Shown here in pieces: positions 52,633 through 60,899 of a stretch of DNA of 64,000 nucleotides. The stretch lies in contig NZ_FNLM01000034.1 of the NCBI RefSeq assembly GCF_900105725.1, positions 3,410,001 through 3,474,000 of the forward strand, in the 5' to 3' direction. Position 1 is the first letter of the stretch; each line of letters starts with the position of its first letter. The DNA is from Gordonia westfalica (GTDB lineage: Bacteria; Actinomycetota; Actinomycetes; Mycobacteriales; Mycobacteriaceae). A program made the position numbers and the translations under genes. Under the pieces are notes generated by a model. The model had not been told where the DNA came from. It saw nothing but the letters and a program-made list of their open reading frames with translations, and did no database searches.

Positions 52633-54084
52633 CTACTGGTACGAGACGAACCAGGGTGTCGGCGCGACCGCCATGGTCGTCGTCGGCGAGAACGTCGGCG
52701 TGTCCTCCGTGTAGAAATTCTTCCAGCCCATCCACACTCCCGCGGGGAGATCGTCGAGCAATCTGCGCCAGGTCTCCATCTTCACCGGCGGCGTCCCGTG
52801 CCCGTCCGCGTGCAGGACCACCTGGAGATCCGGTCGGTCGGTGACGATGTTCTTCCGCTGTGCGAGCATCCCGGCGTCGAACTGGTGCAGCACGAAGAGC
52901 TTCTGCGGCAGTCCGCGATCGCGCACCACGCCCGCGAGCCACTCCGACGTGCGGTTCACCTCGTCGGCCTCGACGGACCCGATCTGCGTGAGGTGCACCT
53001 GATCCGGTTTGAGGCGCCACTCCGGGTCGAGGGCCAGCCCGACGTGCGGCAGGGCCAGGAGGTCGGCGTACCGCCGGGCCTGGGTCAGGAAGTCCATGCG
53101 GCCGGGCTGGAGGTCGAGGGTGACGTAGACACCGGCACGACCGGCCGCCTCGACCCACGGCCGCAGGACAGCCGGGTCGAGCATGTTCGTGTACTCGGCC
53201 CCCTCGCCCGGTTCCGACGATGCGACGGTCGCGATGATCTCGAACGCCGGGATCACCGGCTCGGCGCTGACCCGCTGAAAGTCGGCCGCGAGTCGCCGGA
53301 CGCGGTCGATCGACTCCGCGATGCCCTGCCGCCCGAGCGGACCGAGCGCCGGCGCATCGGGAGACCCGTAGAGCGCGACCATCCGTCGACCCGGGAACAC
53401 GAGCTGGCCGCCACCCGGCAGTTCCGGGGTTCGACGCGCCTGGTCGACGCGTCGCGCGAAGGCCTCGTCGTCGCCGAAGCCGGACCCGACCGCCCGGATC
53501 GGGATCTCCGACGACGCCCCGGTCACCGCCGCGACGGCATCCGCGGTGGCTCGCGGGTCGGGCGTCGGCAGCTCGACGACGCGTGCCGCGGAGCGCGCGG
53601 TCAGGGTCGCGTCGATCGGGGTGTCCCGGGAGACCATCACGATCGGCTCGTCTCCGCTTCGCGGCAGGTTGCCCCGCAGGTCCCCGAGCTCGACCGAGGG
53701 CCGGTCCTCGAGTACTCCGATCTCGCCGAGTCGCACCACCCGATGCGTGCCGAGACGGCGCAGTTCGTCGTCGACGCCGTCCGCGGTCTCCGGTGTCACG
53801 GTGAGCACCGGGACGTGTTTGTCGCCGGCTGCTTCTTCGACACGATGCCGGGCGTCGGGTTCGGCGAGGGCACCCGGTCCGAGGAGGATCGCCTCGTCCG
53901 AGCGGGCATAGAACTCCCTGCTGACGAGGACGGAATCCGGCTCGGCGCCGGAGATGACAGCGGCCCCCGGCTGCGGGTCGGTGAACGCCACGGCACCGCT
54001 CGTCCCCGCCTGGCCCGCCGATGCGCTGATGAACAGCCCGACCATCACACAGACGATCGACGCCCCGAACAACCGGATCGTCAC
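52633..54084 (-). CDS. secreted protein with CWB2-like N-terminus and barrel-like domain
   Basis: 483 aa with a signal peptide (LFGASIVCVMVGLFISASAG). Residues about 45-260 resemble cell-wall-binding repeat 2 units (ELRRLGTHRVVRLGE), and about 270-480 looks like a TIM-barrel (VYVTLDLQPGRMDF, VGLALDPEWRL, VVLHADGHG). I do not recognise a named family. Possibly a cell-wall-associated hydrolase-like protein. GTG with GGAGGA upstream. It lies 109 nt before the DUF2252 start. Confidence 0.65.
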   Translation of the reverse strand: MTIRLFGASIVCVMVGLFISASAGQAGTSGAVAFTDPQPGAAVISGAEPDSVLVSREFYARSDEAILLGPGALAEPDARHRVEEAAGDKHVPVLTVTPETADGVDDELRRLGTHRVVRLGEIGVLEDRPSVELGDLRGNLPRSGDEPIVMVSRDTPIDATLTARSAARVVELPTPDPRATADAVAAVTGASSEIPIRAVGSGFGDDEAFARRVDQARRTPELPGGGQLVFPGRRMVALYGSPDAPALGPLGRQGIAESIDRVRRLAADFQRVSAEPVIPAFEIIATVASSEPGEGAEYTNMLDPAVLRPWVEAAGRAGVYVTLDLQPGRMDFLTQARRYADLLALPHVGLALDPEWRLKPDQVHLTQIGSVEADEVNRTSEWLAGVVRDRGLPQKLFVLHQFDAGMLAQRKNIVTDRPDLQVVLHADGHGTPPVKMETWRRLLDDLPAGVWMGWKNFYTEDTPTFSPTTTMAVAPTPWFVSYQ

Positions 54085-54268
54085 GAGTGCATTCCTCCCG
54101 TCAGTGCGTTCCTCCCGTGTGGGGCTCCGTTCGACCCGCGGGTCGGACGGCTTCGTGATGGCGATGGCGCAGACGGTCGCCCAACGTATCAGCGACGGCG
54201 GGTCCCATCGACTCCCCGCGCGAACCGGCGGTGTGCATATCCCGGTGACCGGCGCCGACCGCCGCGGC

Positions 54269-54284
54269 TGTGACCTGGTTCACG
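54269..54284. promoter_or_regulatory. predicted class II CRP site
   Basis: TGTGACCTGGTTCACG, 9 of 10 match to TGTGA-N6-TCACA. Its centre is 41.5 nt upstream of the leaderless start at 54318, the classic activator position. Confidence 0.65.
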
Positions 54285-54304
54285 GGTGCCGACCGACGGC
54301 GTTG

Positions 54305-54310
54305 TAGCGT
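54305..54310 (+). promoter_or_regulatory. -10 box, leaderless promoter of the small membrane protein
   Basis: TAGCGT, 7 nt before GTG 54318. Confidence 0.6.
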
Positions 54311-54317
54311 GTGTGCC

Positions 54318-54839
54318 GTGGACTATTGGGGTGTGATGGTCGGGTTGGGACTTCTCGCGTCGGCATTCGGTGCCGTTGCCTTCGTTCGTTACCGGGAGCG
54401 GGAGTCCGCGACCCTGCAACAGCAAACGGCACTCGCCCGCGAACTGCGTGACCTCGCGGGCGACGACGAGGTCCGGTTGGCCGCGGTCGACGAGTTCTCG
54501 CTCACCATCTATCAGCGGCTCTTCTACTCGTCCGTGGTGGCTCCGTGGATTCGCAGCGCGGTCTGGGCCCTGCTGGGTGCCGCACTCGCCGCAGCGGGTG
54601 CCGTCGCGGTCGGACAGGTGGACGGCGTGTACGCCACGGTCATCCACATCGTCACCATCGCCGCGTCCGCGATCTTCGGGATCGCCGCACTGGTCTTCGC
54701 CGGAATCGCGCTCTATCACTCGGCGTCGACGCCGCGGGTCTCCTTCCGCGATTCGTATGCGGTTGCCGACGACACCGGCACCATCACCACTGACGCCGAC
54801 GTCGCCGAGACCAGGGCCGCCGACAAGACCGGCGACTGA
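54318..54839 (+). CDS. small membrane protein, possible CRP target
   Basis: 173 aa with an N-terminal helix (GVMVGLGLLASAFGAVAFV) and two central ones; cytoplasmic charged loop and acidic tail. No known domain. The leaderless GTG and the upstream CRP-like site at -41.5 suggest cAMP-dependent activation. Followed by a very strong bidirectional terminator. Confidence 0.7.
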   Translation: MDYWGVMVGLGLLASAFGAVAFVRYRERESATLQQQTALARELRDLAGDDEVRLAAVDEFSLTIYQRLFYSSVVAPWIRSAVWALLGAALAAAGAVAVGQVDGVYATVIHIVTIAASAIFGIAALVFAGIALYHSASTPRVSFRDSYAVADDTGTITTDADVAETRAADKTGD

Positions 54840-54872
54840 CGCCCATCGAACACCCACAGCGACATCCGAATA

Positions 54873-54909
54873 CGACGAACCCCGCCGGTGAGACCGGCGG
54901 GGTTCGTCG
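54873..54909. terminator. 17-bp bidirectional terminator
   Basis: Perfect stem CGACGAACCCCGCCGGT paired with ACCGGCGGGGTTCGTCG around a GAG loop, between converging genes. Confidence 0.9.
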
Positions 54910-54945
54910 CTGTGAGAGGCCCTACGAGAGGGAGTCTTCTTCGCC

Positions 54946-55425
54946 TCAGGCTACCTGCGCCTGCCACATCCAGTGCAGCTGTTCGAGTTTCGATGCGAAC
55001 GAGATGAGCAGATCCTGCGTCACCGGGTCGGCCTCCTCGGTGGCTCCGATGCGCTCGCGGAGACCCGCGACCACAGCCTTGAGGTTGGCGACGATGGCGT
55101 CGACGACGTCCGAGTCCTTGGTCCAGCCTTCGCCGAATCCCTTGGTGCCGGCGGACTTCGCCACGGTTTCGGCACGCCCGTCCGGGCTGACACCGATGGC
55201 GGTTGCGCGCTCGGCGGCCGCGTCGGTGAACTCGCGCGAAACGGTGACGAGTTCATCGAGGTCGAGATGTACCGACCGGAACTGCCTGCCCACCACGTTC
55301 CAGTGGGCCTGCTTGGCGATCAGGGACAGGTCGATCAGGTCGACGAGGGTGTCCTGCAAGGCCTTTCCGGCCACGGACTGCTGCTCGTCGGTGAGGGTGC
55401 TGGTGATCGGGGTGGTGATGGTCAT
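54946..55425 (-). CDS. dps: Dps-family DNA-binding ferritin
   Basis: 159 aa. Four-helix ferritin fold; ferroxidase ligands in KQAHWNVVG, HLDLDELV and the DxxxE pattern. Dodecamer that stores iron and protects DNA. ATG 55425 (MTITTP), with AGGAAG 9 nt upstream; a TTG two codons earlier is less likely. Faces the Ohr gene in the same orientation: an oxidative-stress pair. Confidence 0.93.
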   Translation of the reverse strand: MTITTPITSTLTDEQQSVAGKALQDTLVDLIDLSLIAKQAHWNVVGRQFRSVHLDLDELVTVSREFTDAAAERATAIGVSPDGRAETVAKSAGTKGFGEGWTKDSDVVDAIVANLKAVVAGLRERIGATEEADPVTQDLLISFASKLEQLHWMWQAQVA

Positions 55426-55531
55426 GATCAAGAACTTCCTTTCTTGTCATATCTGGGCTGGGCTGTTCCAGGGCATAACTCAGCGCCCCGTCGGGAAGAA
55501 ACGATCGGGTGGAGTGGCTGGGTGACGCGCG

Positions 55532-55963
55532 TCAGACGGTGACGGTGACCTTCTGGTCGATGTTGCCGCGGGTGGCCTTGGAGTACGGGCAGAACTCGTG
55601 TGCCTTGTCCGCGAGTTCCTGGGCCTTCGCCTCGTCGACGCCGGGGATCGAGACCTCGATGGCCACGGTCAGGCCGAATCCGCCGTCGGACGGGTCCTTG
55701 CCGATGCCGACGGTCACGTTCACGGTCGAATCGTCGGGAACGGGGCTGCCGGCCGCCTTCGACGTCGCACGGAGCGCTCCGAGGAAGCATGCCGCGTAGC
55801 CCGCCGAGAAGAGTTCCTCCGGGTTGGATCCGTCGCCGCTGCCACCCATCTCCTTCGGCGGTCGGAGGTCGAGGTCGATCTGGCCGGTGGCCGAGACCAC
55901 CTCACCGTCGCGGCCTCCGCCGGATGCCTTGGACGAGATGGTGTACACCGGTTCGATTGCCAT
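55532..55963 (-). CDS. ohr: organic hydroperoxide resistance protein
   Basis: 143 aa, OsmC/Ohr fold with peroxidatic Cys59 (YAACFLG) and resolving Cys125 (HEFCPYS). Reduces organic peroxides. ATG with GGAGGA upstream. No OhrR regulator is adjacent. Confidence 0.93.
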   Translation of the reverse strand: MAIEPVYTISSKASGGGRDGEVVSATGQIDLDLRPPKEMGGSGDGSNPEELFSAGYAACFLGALRATSKAAGSPVPDDSTVNVTVGIGKDPSDGGFGLTVAIEVSIPGVDEAKAQELADKAHEFCPYSKATRGNIDQKVTVTV

Positions 55964-56098
55964 CAGAGAATCCTCCTGGGTTCAGGTGGGTGGGATGTCC
56001 AGCTGTGTTGAACCAACGTTCTTTCCAACCGACCTGTACCCGGAATCATTCCGATCGAACCGCCAGGTGGCGGGCGTTACAACGAGACCGCGGACGTG

Positions 56099-56788
56099 TC
56101 AGCGGCCGCGCAGCATGCGGGTCGGCTTCATCCGCGTCGATTCCGGCAGCCAACTGTTCACCGAACGCCGCACGGTGAACAGTGCGGCGATCACCAGCAG
56201 AGCGAACTGCACATAGCTGAGGACGACCATCGTCGACGAGATGTCCGGATAGCGGAAGAGAAGGTCGACGCCGACCGGGATACAGAGGAGATGGACCACC
56301 ACGGCGGCGAGGAAGAAGTTGCGGCAGTGGCGGCTGTTGCGGGTCGCCGCGGCCACCAGGAGGAGGTACTCGATGACCAACACCACGACGATCATGACCA
56401 GCATGAACGGCGGGAAGAAACCCGCGAGCGTCTCGACCTGGTCCTCGGGAGCGGAGTTGGCCGGGTCGGACACGACGCCCTCGAGCAGGCGGAGCCGCAG
56501 GTCGTCGGTGATGGTGCTCAGATTGAAGAATCCGTAGATCGCCAGGATGAGTCCGATGACTGCCGCACCCCACCAGACCACGCGGGCATGCAGGCCGAGA
56601 GCGGCCGGAGGCGCACCCGGATCGGACGGTCGCGGCGGATAGAGCGAGGCCTGGTCACGGTCGCGCGACGACCGCTCCAACTCGGCGAGGTCCTCGGCGT
56701 CGAGCTCTGCCTGGGTCGGGATGCGTTCGGGGTCTCGATCGTGGGGTTCCCCGGTCGCACCACCCCCCGGCCCGTGCGGATCGTTCAT
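56099..56788 (-). CDS. membrane protein, unknown function
   Basis: 229 aa: charged, Pro-rich N-terminal 65 residues and four membrane helices. No family recognised. ATG 56788. Lies between Ohr and the lipase gene on the same strand. Confidence 0.75.
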   Translation of the reverse strand: MNDPHGPGGGATGEPHDRDPERIPTQAELDAEDLAELERSSRDRDQASLYPPRPSDPGAPPAALGLHARVVWWGAAVIGLILAIYGFFNLSTITDDLRLRLLEGVVSDPANSAPEDQVETLAGFFPPFMLVMIVVVLVIEYLLLVAAATRNSRHCRNFFLAAVVVHLLCIPVGVDLLFRYPDISSTMVVLSYVQFALLVIAALFTVRRSVNSWLPESTRMKPTRMLRGR

Positions 56789-56822
56789 TCCTCGATCCTG
56801 CCATCCGGGCCCCGGGTACGGA

Positions 56823-56854
56823 CAGGGCCCGCCGATCGCAGTCGGCGGGCCCTG
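56823..56854 (-). terminator. terminator downstream of the lipase gene
   Basis: 13-bp stem CAGGGCCCGCCGA / TCGGCGGGCCCTG, 6-nt loop, just past the lipase stop. Confidence 0.8.
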
Positions 56855-56876
56855 CGGCGTCGTTCGTGCTGTTCGG

Positions 56877-58172
56877 TTACTTACGGAACTCGCCGAGGAC
56901 GAACTCCATGCCGGGCAGGAAGGTGCCCAGCATCGGCACGACGTGGTTGACGATCGACTTGGTCAGGATCGGCGGTGTCGGGTCGGTGACGAACCGGACG
57001 TCGGCCCCCTGGGCGCGCCAGTCCGCCGCGAGCTGCGCGACCTGGCCATACGGGATCACGTCGTCGTTGAGCCCGCCCTCGAGGAAGACCGGCGCATTCG
57101 GCTTGAGACGACCGATGCGCTGCTCGCCGACCACCTTCTGCACCGCGGGCGACCGTGCGATCACCGAGGAGAGCGTCTCGCCGGTGCGCGTCCAGTTCCT
57201 GGTCTGCTGGAACCCGTGGGCGGGGATGATGTCGCCGATGCAACTGGTGGAGATCTGCTTCAGCGCGGCCTTCCCGGCTGCGTTGGTCTCGCGCTGCACC
57301 ACGTCGTCGACCTCCGAATACCGTTCGGTGAGACCGTTGATCGCGAAACCGATGGCTCCGGCGATGGTGCTGCCGTCGATGGCCGGGATGACCTTCTCCA
57401 GGTCGGCCGGGGGTGCGCCGGCGTAACTGGCACGGACGTTCAGTTCCGGCGCGTAGGTCGCGGCGAGTTCGGCAGCGGATGCGGCTGCGCCACCGCCCTG
57501 CGAGTACCCGGCGAATCCGACCGGCGCATCCGCCGGGGCTCCGGAGGCACGCAGCGCGGCCCGGGCGCCGTCGAGCATCGCGTGTCCGGTCTCGGACCGG
57601 TTGACATAGGTGTGGATTCCCGGCGTACCCGTACCGATGTAGTCGGTGACGAACACACGGACACCGTTGAGCAGCATGTAGTACATCTCCGGCGCGGTGT
57701 AGTTGACGCCGATGCTGGGCTTGGTGATGTCGATCGACATCGGCAGGCCCATCAGCTTCGACGCCGCGCACTGGTCACCCTGACCGATCGTTCCCGGGCC
57801 GACGACGAGCGTCGGTCGCGGACCCTTGCCGAGCCATGGCGCGGTCGGTTCGACGACGGTCCCGGTGACCGCCGCGGGCTTTCCGTCCTGGTAGGTCGAG
57901 GTGTACATGACCTTGCGGGCAGTTCCCGGCCACTGATTCGGTGCGCCCGGGATCTGCAGGAGCAGCGGGATCTGCTGGCTCCGGATCACCGAACCGGGTT
58001 CGGTGGAGAAGGACGCCGGCGGCGTATAGAAATCGGCCGCATTCGCGTCCGGCGCCGCGGGCGAGATCACCGCCGCCGCGCATGCGGCCGTCACCGCCCC
58101 CGCGATCATGGTCGTTCGCAGGCGTGACCTGCGGCGCAACGCTGCGTTCTTCATTCCCGACCTGAGTTTCAT
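56877..58172 (-). CDS. secreted LIP-family lipase
   Basis: 431 aa. Signal peptide (ending PAAPDANAAD), alpha/beta-hydrolase of the fungal/actinobacterial secretory lipase group: nucleophile GYSQGG, acid GLNDDVIP and His NHVVPM; cap in the middle. Hydrolyses acylglycerols or similar esters. ATG 58172 is leaderless (TAGGTT, N7). Confidence 0.9.
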   Translation of the reverse strand: MKLRSGMKNAALRRRSRLRTTMIAGAVTAACAAAVISPAAPDANAADFYTPPASFSTEPGSVIRSQQIPLLLQIPGAPNQWPGTARKVMYTSTYQDGKPAAVTGTVVEPTAPWLGKGPRPTLVVGPGTIGQGDQCAASKLMGLPMSIDITKPSIGVNYTAPEMYYMLLNGVRVFVTDYIGTGTPGIHTYVNRSETGHAMLDGARAALRASGAPADAPVGFAGYSQGGGAAASAAELAATYAPELNVRASYAGAPPADLEKVIPAIDGSTIAGAIGFAINGLTERYSEVDDVVQRETNAAGKAALKQISTSCIGDIIPAHGFQQTRNWTRTGETLSSVIARSPAVQKVVGEQRIGRLKPNAPVFLEGGLNDDVIPYGQVAQLAADWRAQGADVRFVTDPTPPILTKSIVNHVVPMLGTFLPGMEFVLGEFRK

Positions 58173-58179
58173 GGCGAGT

Positions 58180-58185
58180 AACCTA
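58180..58185 (-). promoter_or_regulatory. -10 box, leaderless promoter of the lipase gene
   Basis: TAGGTT on the minus strand, 7 nt before ATG 58172. Confidence 0.6.
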
Positions 58186-58234
58186 CCTCACAGTAAGTTG
58201 ATTCGGGTGACTGGGTCCGCTTCCGTCGCGAGTT

Positions 58235-59284
58235 GTGAGTGGGCACGCGATGCCTGCGACATCGGTCGGTGAACGCACCGGCAACTCGGTACCCCTCGTC
58301 CTCAAGGGCGACGCCAACGACGTCCCCGACGCCGCCCCCTACGTGGTCACCGACGTCGAACGCGTCCTCGCCGACGCGCCATACCTCGGCTATCTCGTGG
58401 CCTGGTCATCGACGCCCACTGCCCTCGCCGCCGGAATCATCCTGGCAGCAGCTCTTCTCGTGATTGCGTTCCGGCCGCAACATCACCTGCCACGAGGCGG
58501 ATCTCCCGAGGAACCCCCCGCAACCACTCCGATCCGTCCGGCTCGGCCCGATGGGCCACGCCATGCACTCGGCGAATGGCGCACGGGTGCACCGGTTGTC
58601 GCGCTCGCACTGACTGCCGTCCTCGCCTTCGCGGAACCCTCACCTGCGCGTGCCGCGTTCACCGACATCACCGCGGGACAGATCACCCTGACGATGGGCA
58701 CGGCCCCGCGGCCCGCGTCCTTCACCTGTACCAACACCGGTGTGCCCTTCGTGTCCCGTCGCGCCGTACTCACGTGGCCGGTCGTCGGACCGAACTATCG
58801 ATATCGTCTGGTGTACAAGCTCCTGCTCACCGGCGCAGAGCTGAAGCGAGTGGAAGTTCCCGCACAGGCGTCGGGAACGGTCACGCACACCACCGAGACG
58901 AGCGTGGGCGACCTCCTGCCCCCGACCTTCAACATCTCGGTCTACACCCTTGTCGGCACCAACTGGATCCCATCGGATCCGACGCTCACACAGCGCGTCG
59001 ACAAGTCCGGAAACCTGTCGCTCTGCGGGACCGAGGGCACCGTGACAACCGCGGCCTCGGCCTCGGCGCGGGAAGCACGCACCGCCCCGAGTTCATCAGG
59101 CGCGCCGTCCGCATCGGAATCGTCCACCACCGAATCGAGCTCGCCGGCCGAGTCCTCGGATGCGGAGCCGTCGACCGGTGCGACGCCGGATCGTCCGGAG
59201 ACGCCCGCCGAGCCCGAACGCGGCGCGGCTGCGCCCAACGCGACGTCCACCTCCCCTCGCGGTTATGACGCGCCGGTGACCTGA
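58235..59284 (+). CDS. truncated SipW-type signal peptidase fused to a secreted domain
   Basis: 349 aa. Residues 1-80 look like the end of an S26B/SipW signal peptidase: KGDANDVPDAAPYVV with its Asp, PYLGYLV and a membrane helix; the catalytic Ser and His regions are missing. A second helix (119-133) precedes ARA-AFTD (140), like the start of SipW-dependent proteins, then a beta-rich domain with two Cys and a Ser/Thr/Glu-rich tail (270-349). No ribosome-binding site before GTG 58235, and an in-frame TGA lies 24 nt upstream, so the 5' part was lost. Confidence 0.55.
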   Translation: MSGHAMPATSVGERTGNSVPLVLKGDANDVPDAAPYVVTDVERVLADAPYLGYLVAWSSTPTALAAGIILAAALLVIAFRPQHHLPRGGSPEEPPATTPIRPARPDGPRHALGEWRTGAPVVALALTAVLAFAEPSPARAAFTDITAGQITLTMGTAPRPASFTCTNTGVPFVSRRAVLTWPVVGPNYRYRLVYKLLLTGAELKRVEVPAQASGTVTHTTETSVGDLLPPTFNISVYTLVGTNWIPSDPTLTQRVDKSGNLSLCGTEGTVTTAASASAREARTAPSSSGAPSASESSTTESSSPAESSDAEPSTGATPDRPETPAEPERGAAAPNATSTSPRGYDAPVT

Positions 59285-59297
59285 CGGTCGCCGACCG

Positions 59298-60713
59298 TCA
59301 CCGAACCGACGGTGCGATCTTCAGCATCTGCCCGAGGGTCGCCTGCCACAAGGTTCCGTCGGAGGTGATCGTGCCGGTGAGTTCGAGCGGTTCGTCGATC
59401 GGCGCAGTCCCGACACGACGGGTCTCGACGCGGCGTCCGGTCTCGAAATCGGTGGCGATGTAGTTCACGGGCCCCAGCTGCTGCGGAGTCCCCGGCACCG
59501 GCGGGCCGTAGCCGAGGGCATGGATCAGGCCGTCCGCGCGCGACAACTTCGGCAGCGTCGCGATCCGGTCGGAGTTCTCCCATACGCGCCGGCACCCGTT
59601 CTCGTCGACGTCGATGCGGGTGGCGCCACCGGCGAAGGGTGCGTCGGCGGGAACCGCCGGACCGGTCACCGCCATCGGCGGGTACTGGTATCCGTAGGTA
59701 CTGGGGATGACGAGAGAGTTTCCCCAGGCCATCGGCGAGTTCTCCGTGCCTGGCCCCGAGCGGTCGAAGGCCCGGACACGGCACACCTCCGATCCGTCGT
59801 CACTGCGGAACACCCGGAGGTCCGGCCGATCCGCGTTGTCGACGATCGCGACCCAGCCGTCGCCACCGGGGCCGAAGTAGGTGGGCGTGGTCCCCGACCC
59901 CCAGGTGAGCTGGCCGGGTTTGCGCGCCGGACCCCGGTCGTACGCCCGTCGCCATACGACCCGTGGTGCCGCACCGGGATTCGCGGTCATCTCGTGCAGT
60001 GCGTGCGTCGTCAGGATCGACGCCCCGGATCGTCGGATCGAGAGTCCGTTGCCGAGTTCTTCGCCGCGCGGGAGCCGCGTCGCCCGCACCTGTTTGCTCC
60101 CGTCCACAGTCCCGACGACACCGCGGGTCGTCGCGAACCAGACGCGTCCGTCGAAATCCGGTGCGAGACCGGTGATCGCGTCGCCGGCCGGGATGTGGCC
60201 CGAAACGTCGACGCGGTCGTCGACGTAGACCTGCCAGCCGGAGGGCGTCTGCCGATGTGCCACACGGAGTATCGATCCGGATCCGTCGGCGACGACGACG
60301 CGGTCACGGGCGTCGAGGTAGCCGTAGACCCCGCCCAGGAGACCACCCTTGGTCAGTTGTCTCGACGCCAACGGTTGTGCCGTAAGCGGATCGAACAGGA
60401 CCACTGTCGGTGCCGCGAAAGCCGGCGGCGAGGTCGCCATGAACTGCGTGCACAGCGCGACCGGCATCCCGTCGCTGCCGACGAAGGTCGCCGCACAGGC
60501 CCCGCCCGGGATCGACGACGCGGCAAGGCGCGCACCCCGCCCCGGCCCCCGGTGGCCGGTCGTGTCGGTGGACGCCAGATCGCCGTGCATCAACGAGGTG
60601 TCCGACGGTCCGAGACCGGTCGCCGGCGAATCGGGCTGTGCCGCGGCGGGATACGCGACGGACATCGTCGCCACCACGGCCAGGGAGACCAGCAACTTGC
60701 GAACCCGTGTCAT
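59298..60713 (-). CDS. secreted beta-propeller-like protein
   Basis: 471 aa with a signal peptide (LLVSLAVVATMSVAYPAAAQ) and repeated WD/PQQ-like strands: VVVADGSGSILRV, GRVWFATTRGVVGTVDG, GWVAIVDNADRP, DGTLWQATLGQML. Likely a seven-bladed propeller in the envelope; no enzyme motif. ATG 60713, leaderless (TAGCTT, N7). Converges with the gene ending at 59284. Confidence 0.75.
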   Translation of the reverse strand: MTRVRKLLVSLAVVATMSVAYPAAAQPDSPATGLGPSDTSLMHGDLASTDTTGHRGPGRGARLAASSIPGGACAATFVGSDGMPVALCTQFMATSPPAFAAPTVVLFDPLTAQPLASRQLTKGGLLGGVYGYLDARDRVVVADGSGSILRVAHRQTPSGWQVYVDDRVDVSGHIPAGDAITGLAPDFDGRVWFATTRGVVGTVDGSKQVRATRLPRGEELGNGLSIRRSGASILTTHALHEMTANPGAAPRVVWRRAYDRGPARKPGQLTWGSGTTPTYFGPGGDGWVAIVDNADRPDLRVFRSDDGSEVCRVRAFDRSGPGTENSPMAWGNSLVIPSTYGYQYPPMAVTGPAVPADAPFAGGATRIDVDENGCRRVWENSDRIATLPKLSRADGLIHALGYGPPVPGTPQQLGPVNYIATDFETGRRVETRRVGTAPIDEPLELTGTITSDGTLWQATLGQMLKIAPSVR

Positions 60714-60720
60714 GCCCGAC

Positions 60721-60726
60721 AAGCTA
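60721..60726 (-). promoter_or_regulatory. -10 box, leaderless promoter of the propeller gene
   Basis: TAGCTT on the minus strand, 7 nt before ATG 60713. Confidence 0.55.
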
Positions 60727-60849
60727 CCGTGCCGCGACTGGAAACCGCCCCTGAAACCAACCCTCCACAAGTCAGGCTGTTGCGGCGATCACTTGAACCT
60801 GCCCGACGATACGTCGGCGGCTCGTCTGCTCAGGGCGGATCGCGGGGGT

Positions 60850-60888
60850 GGTTCCCAGGAGCGGTTTTCAGGCGCGGTTCTCAGGGGC
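60850..60888. repeat. three tandem 13-bp units
   Basis: GGTTCCCAGGAGC, GGTTTTCAGGCGC and GGTTCTCAGGGGC in direct succession, 12 nt past the gntP stop. Confidence 0.8.
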
Positions 60889-60899
60889 GGCCAGGCCGA

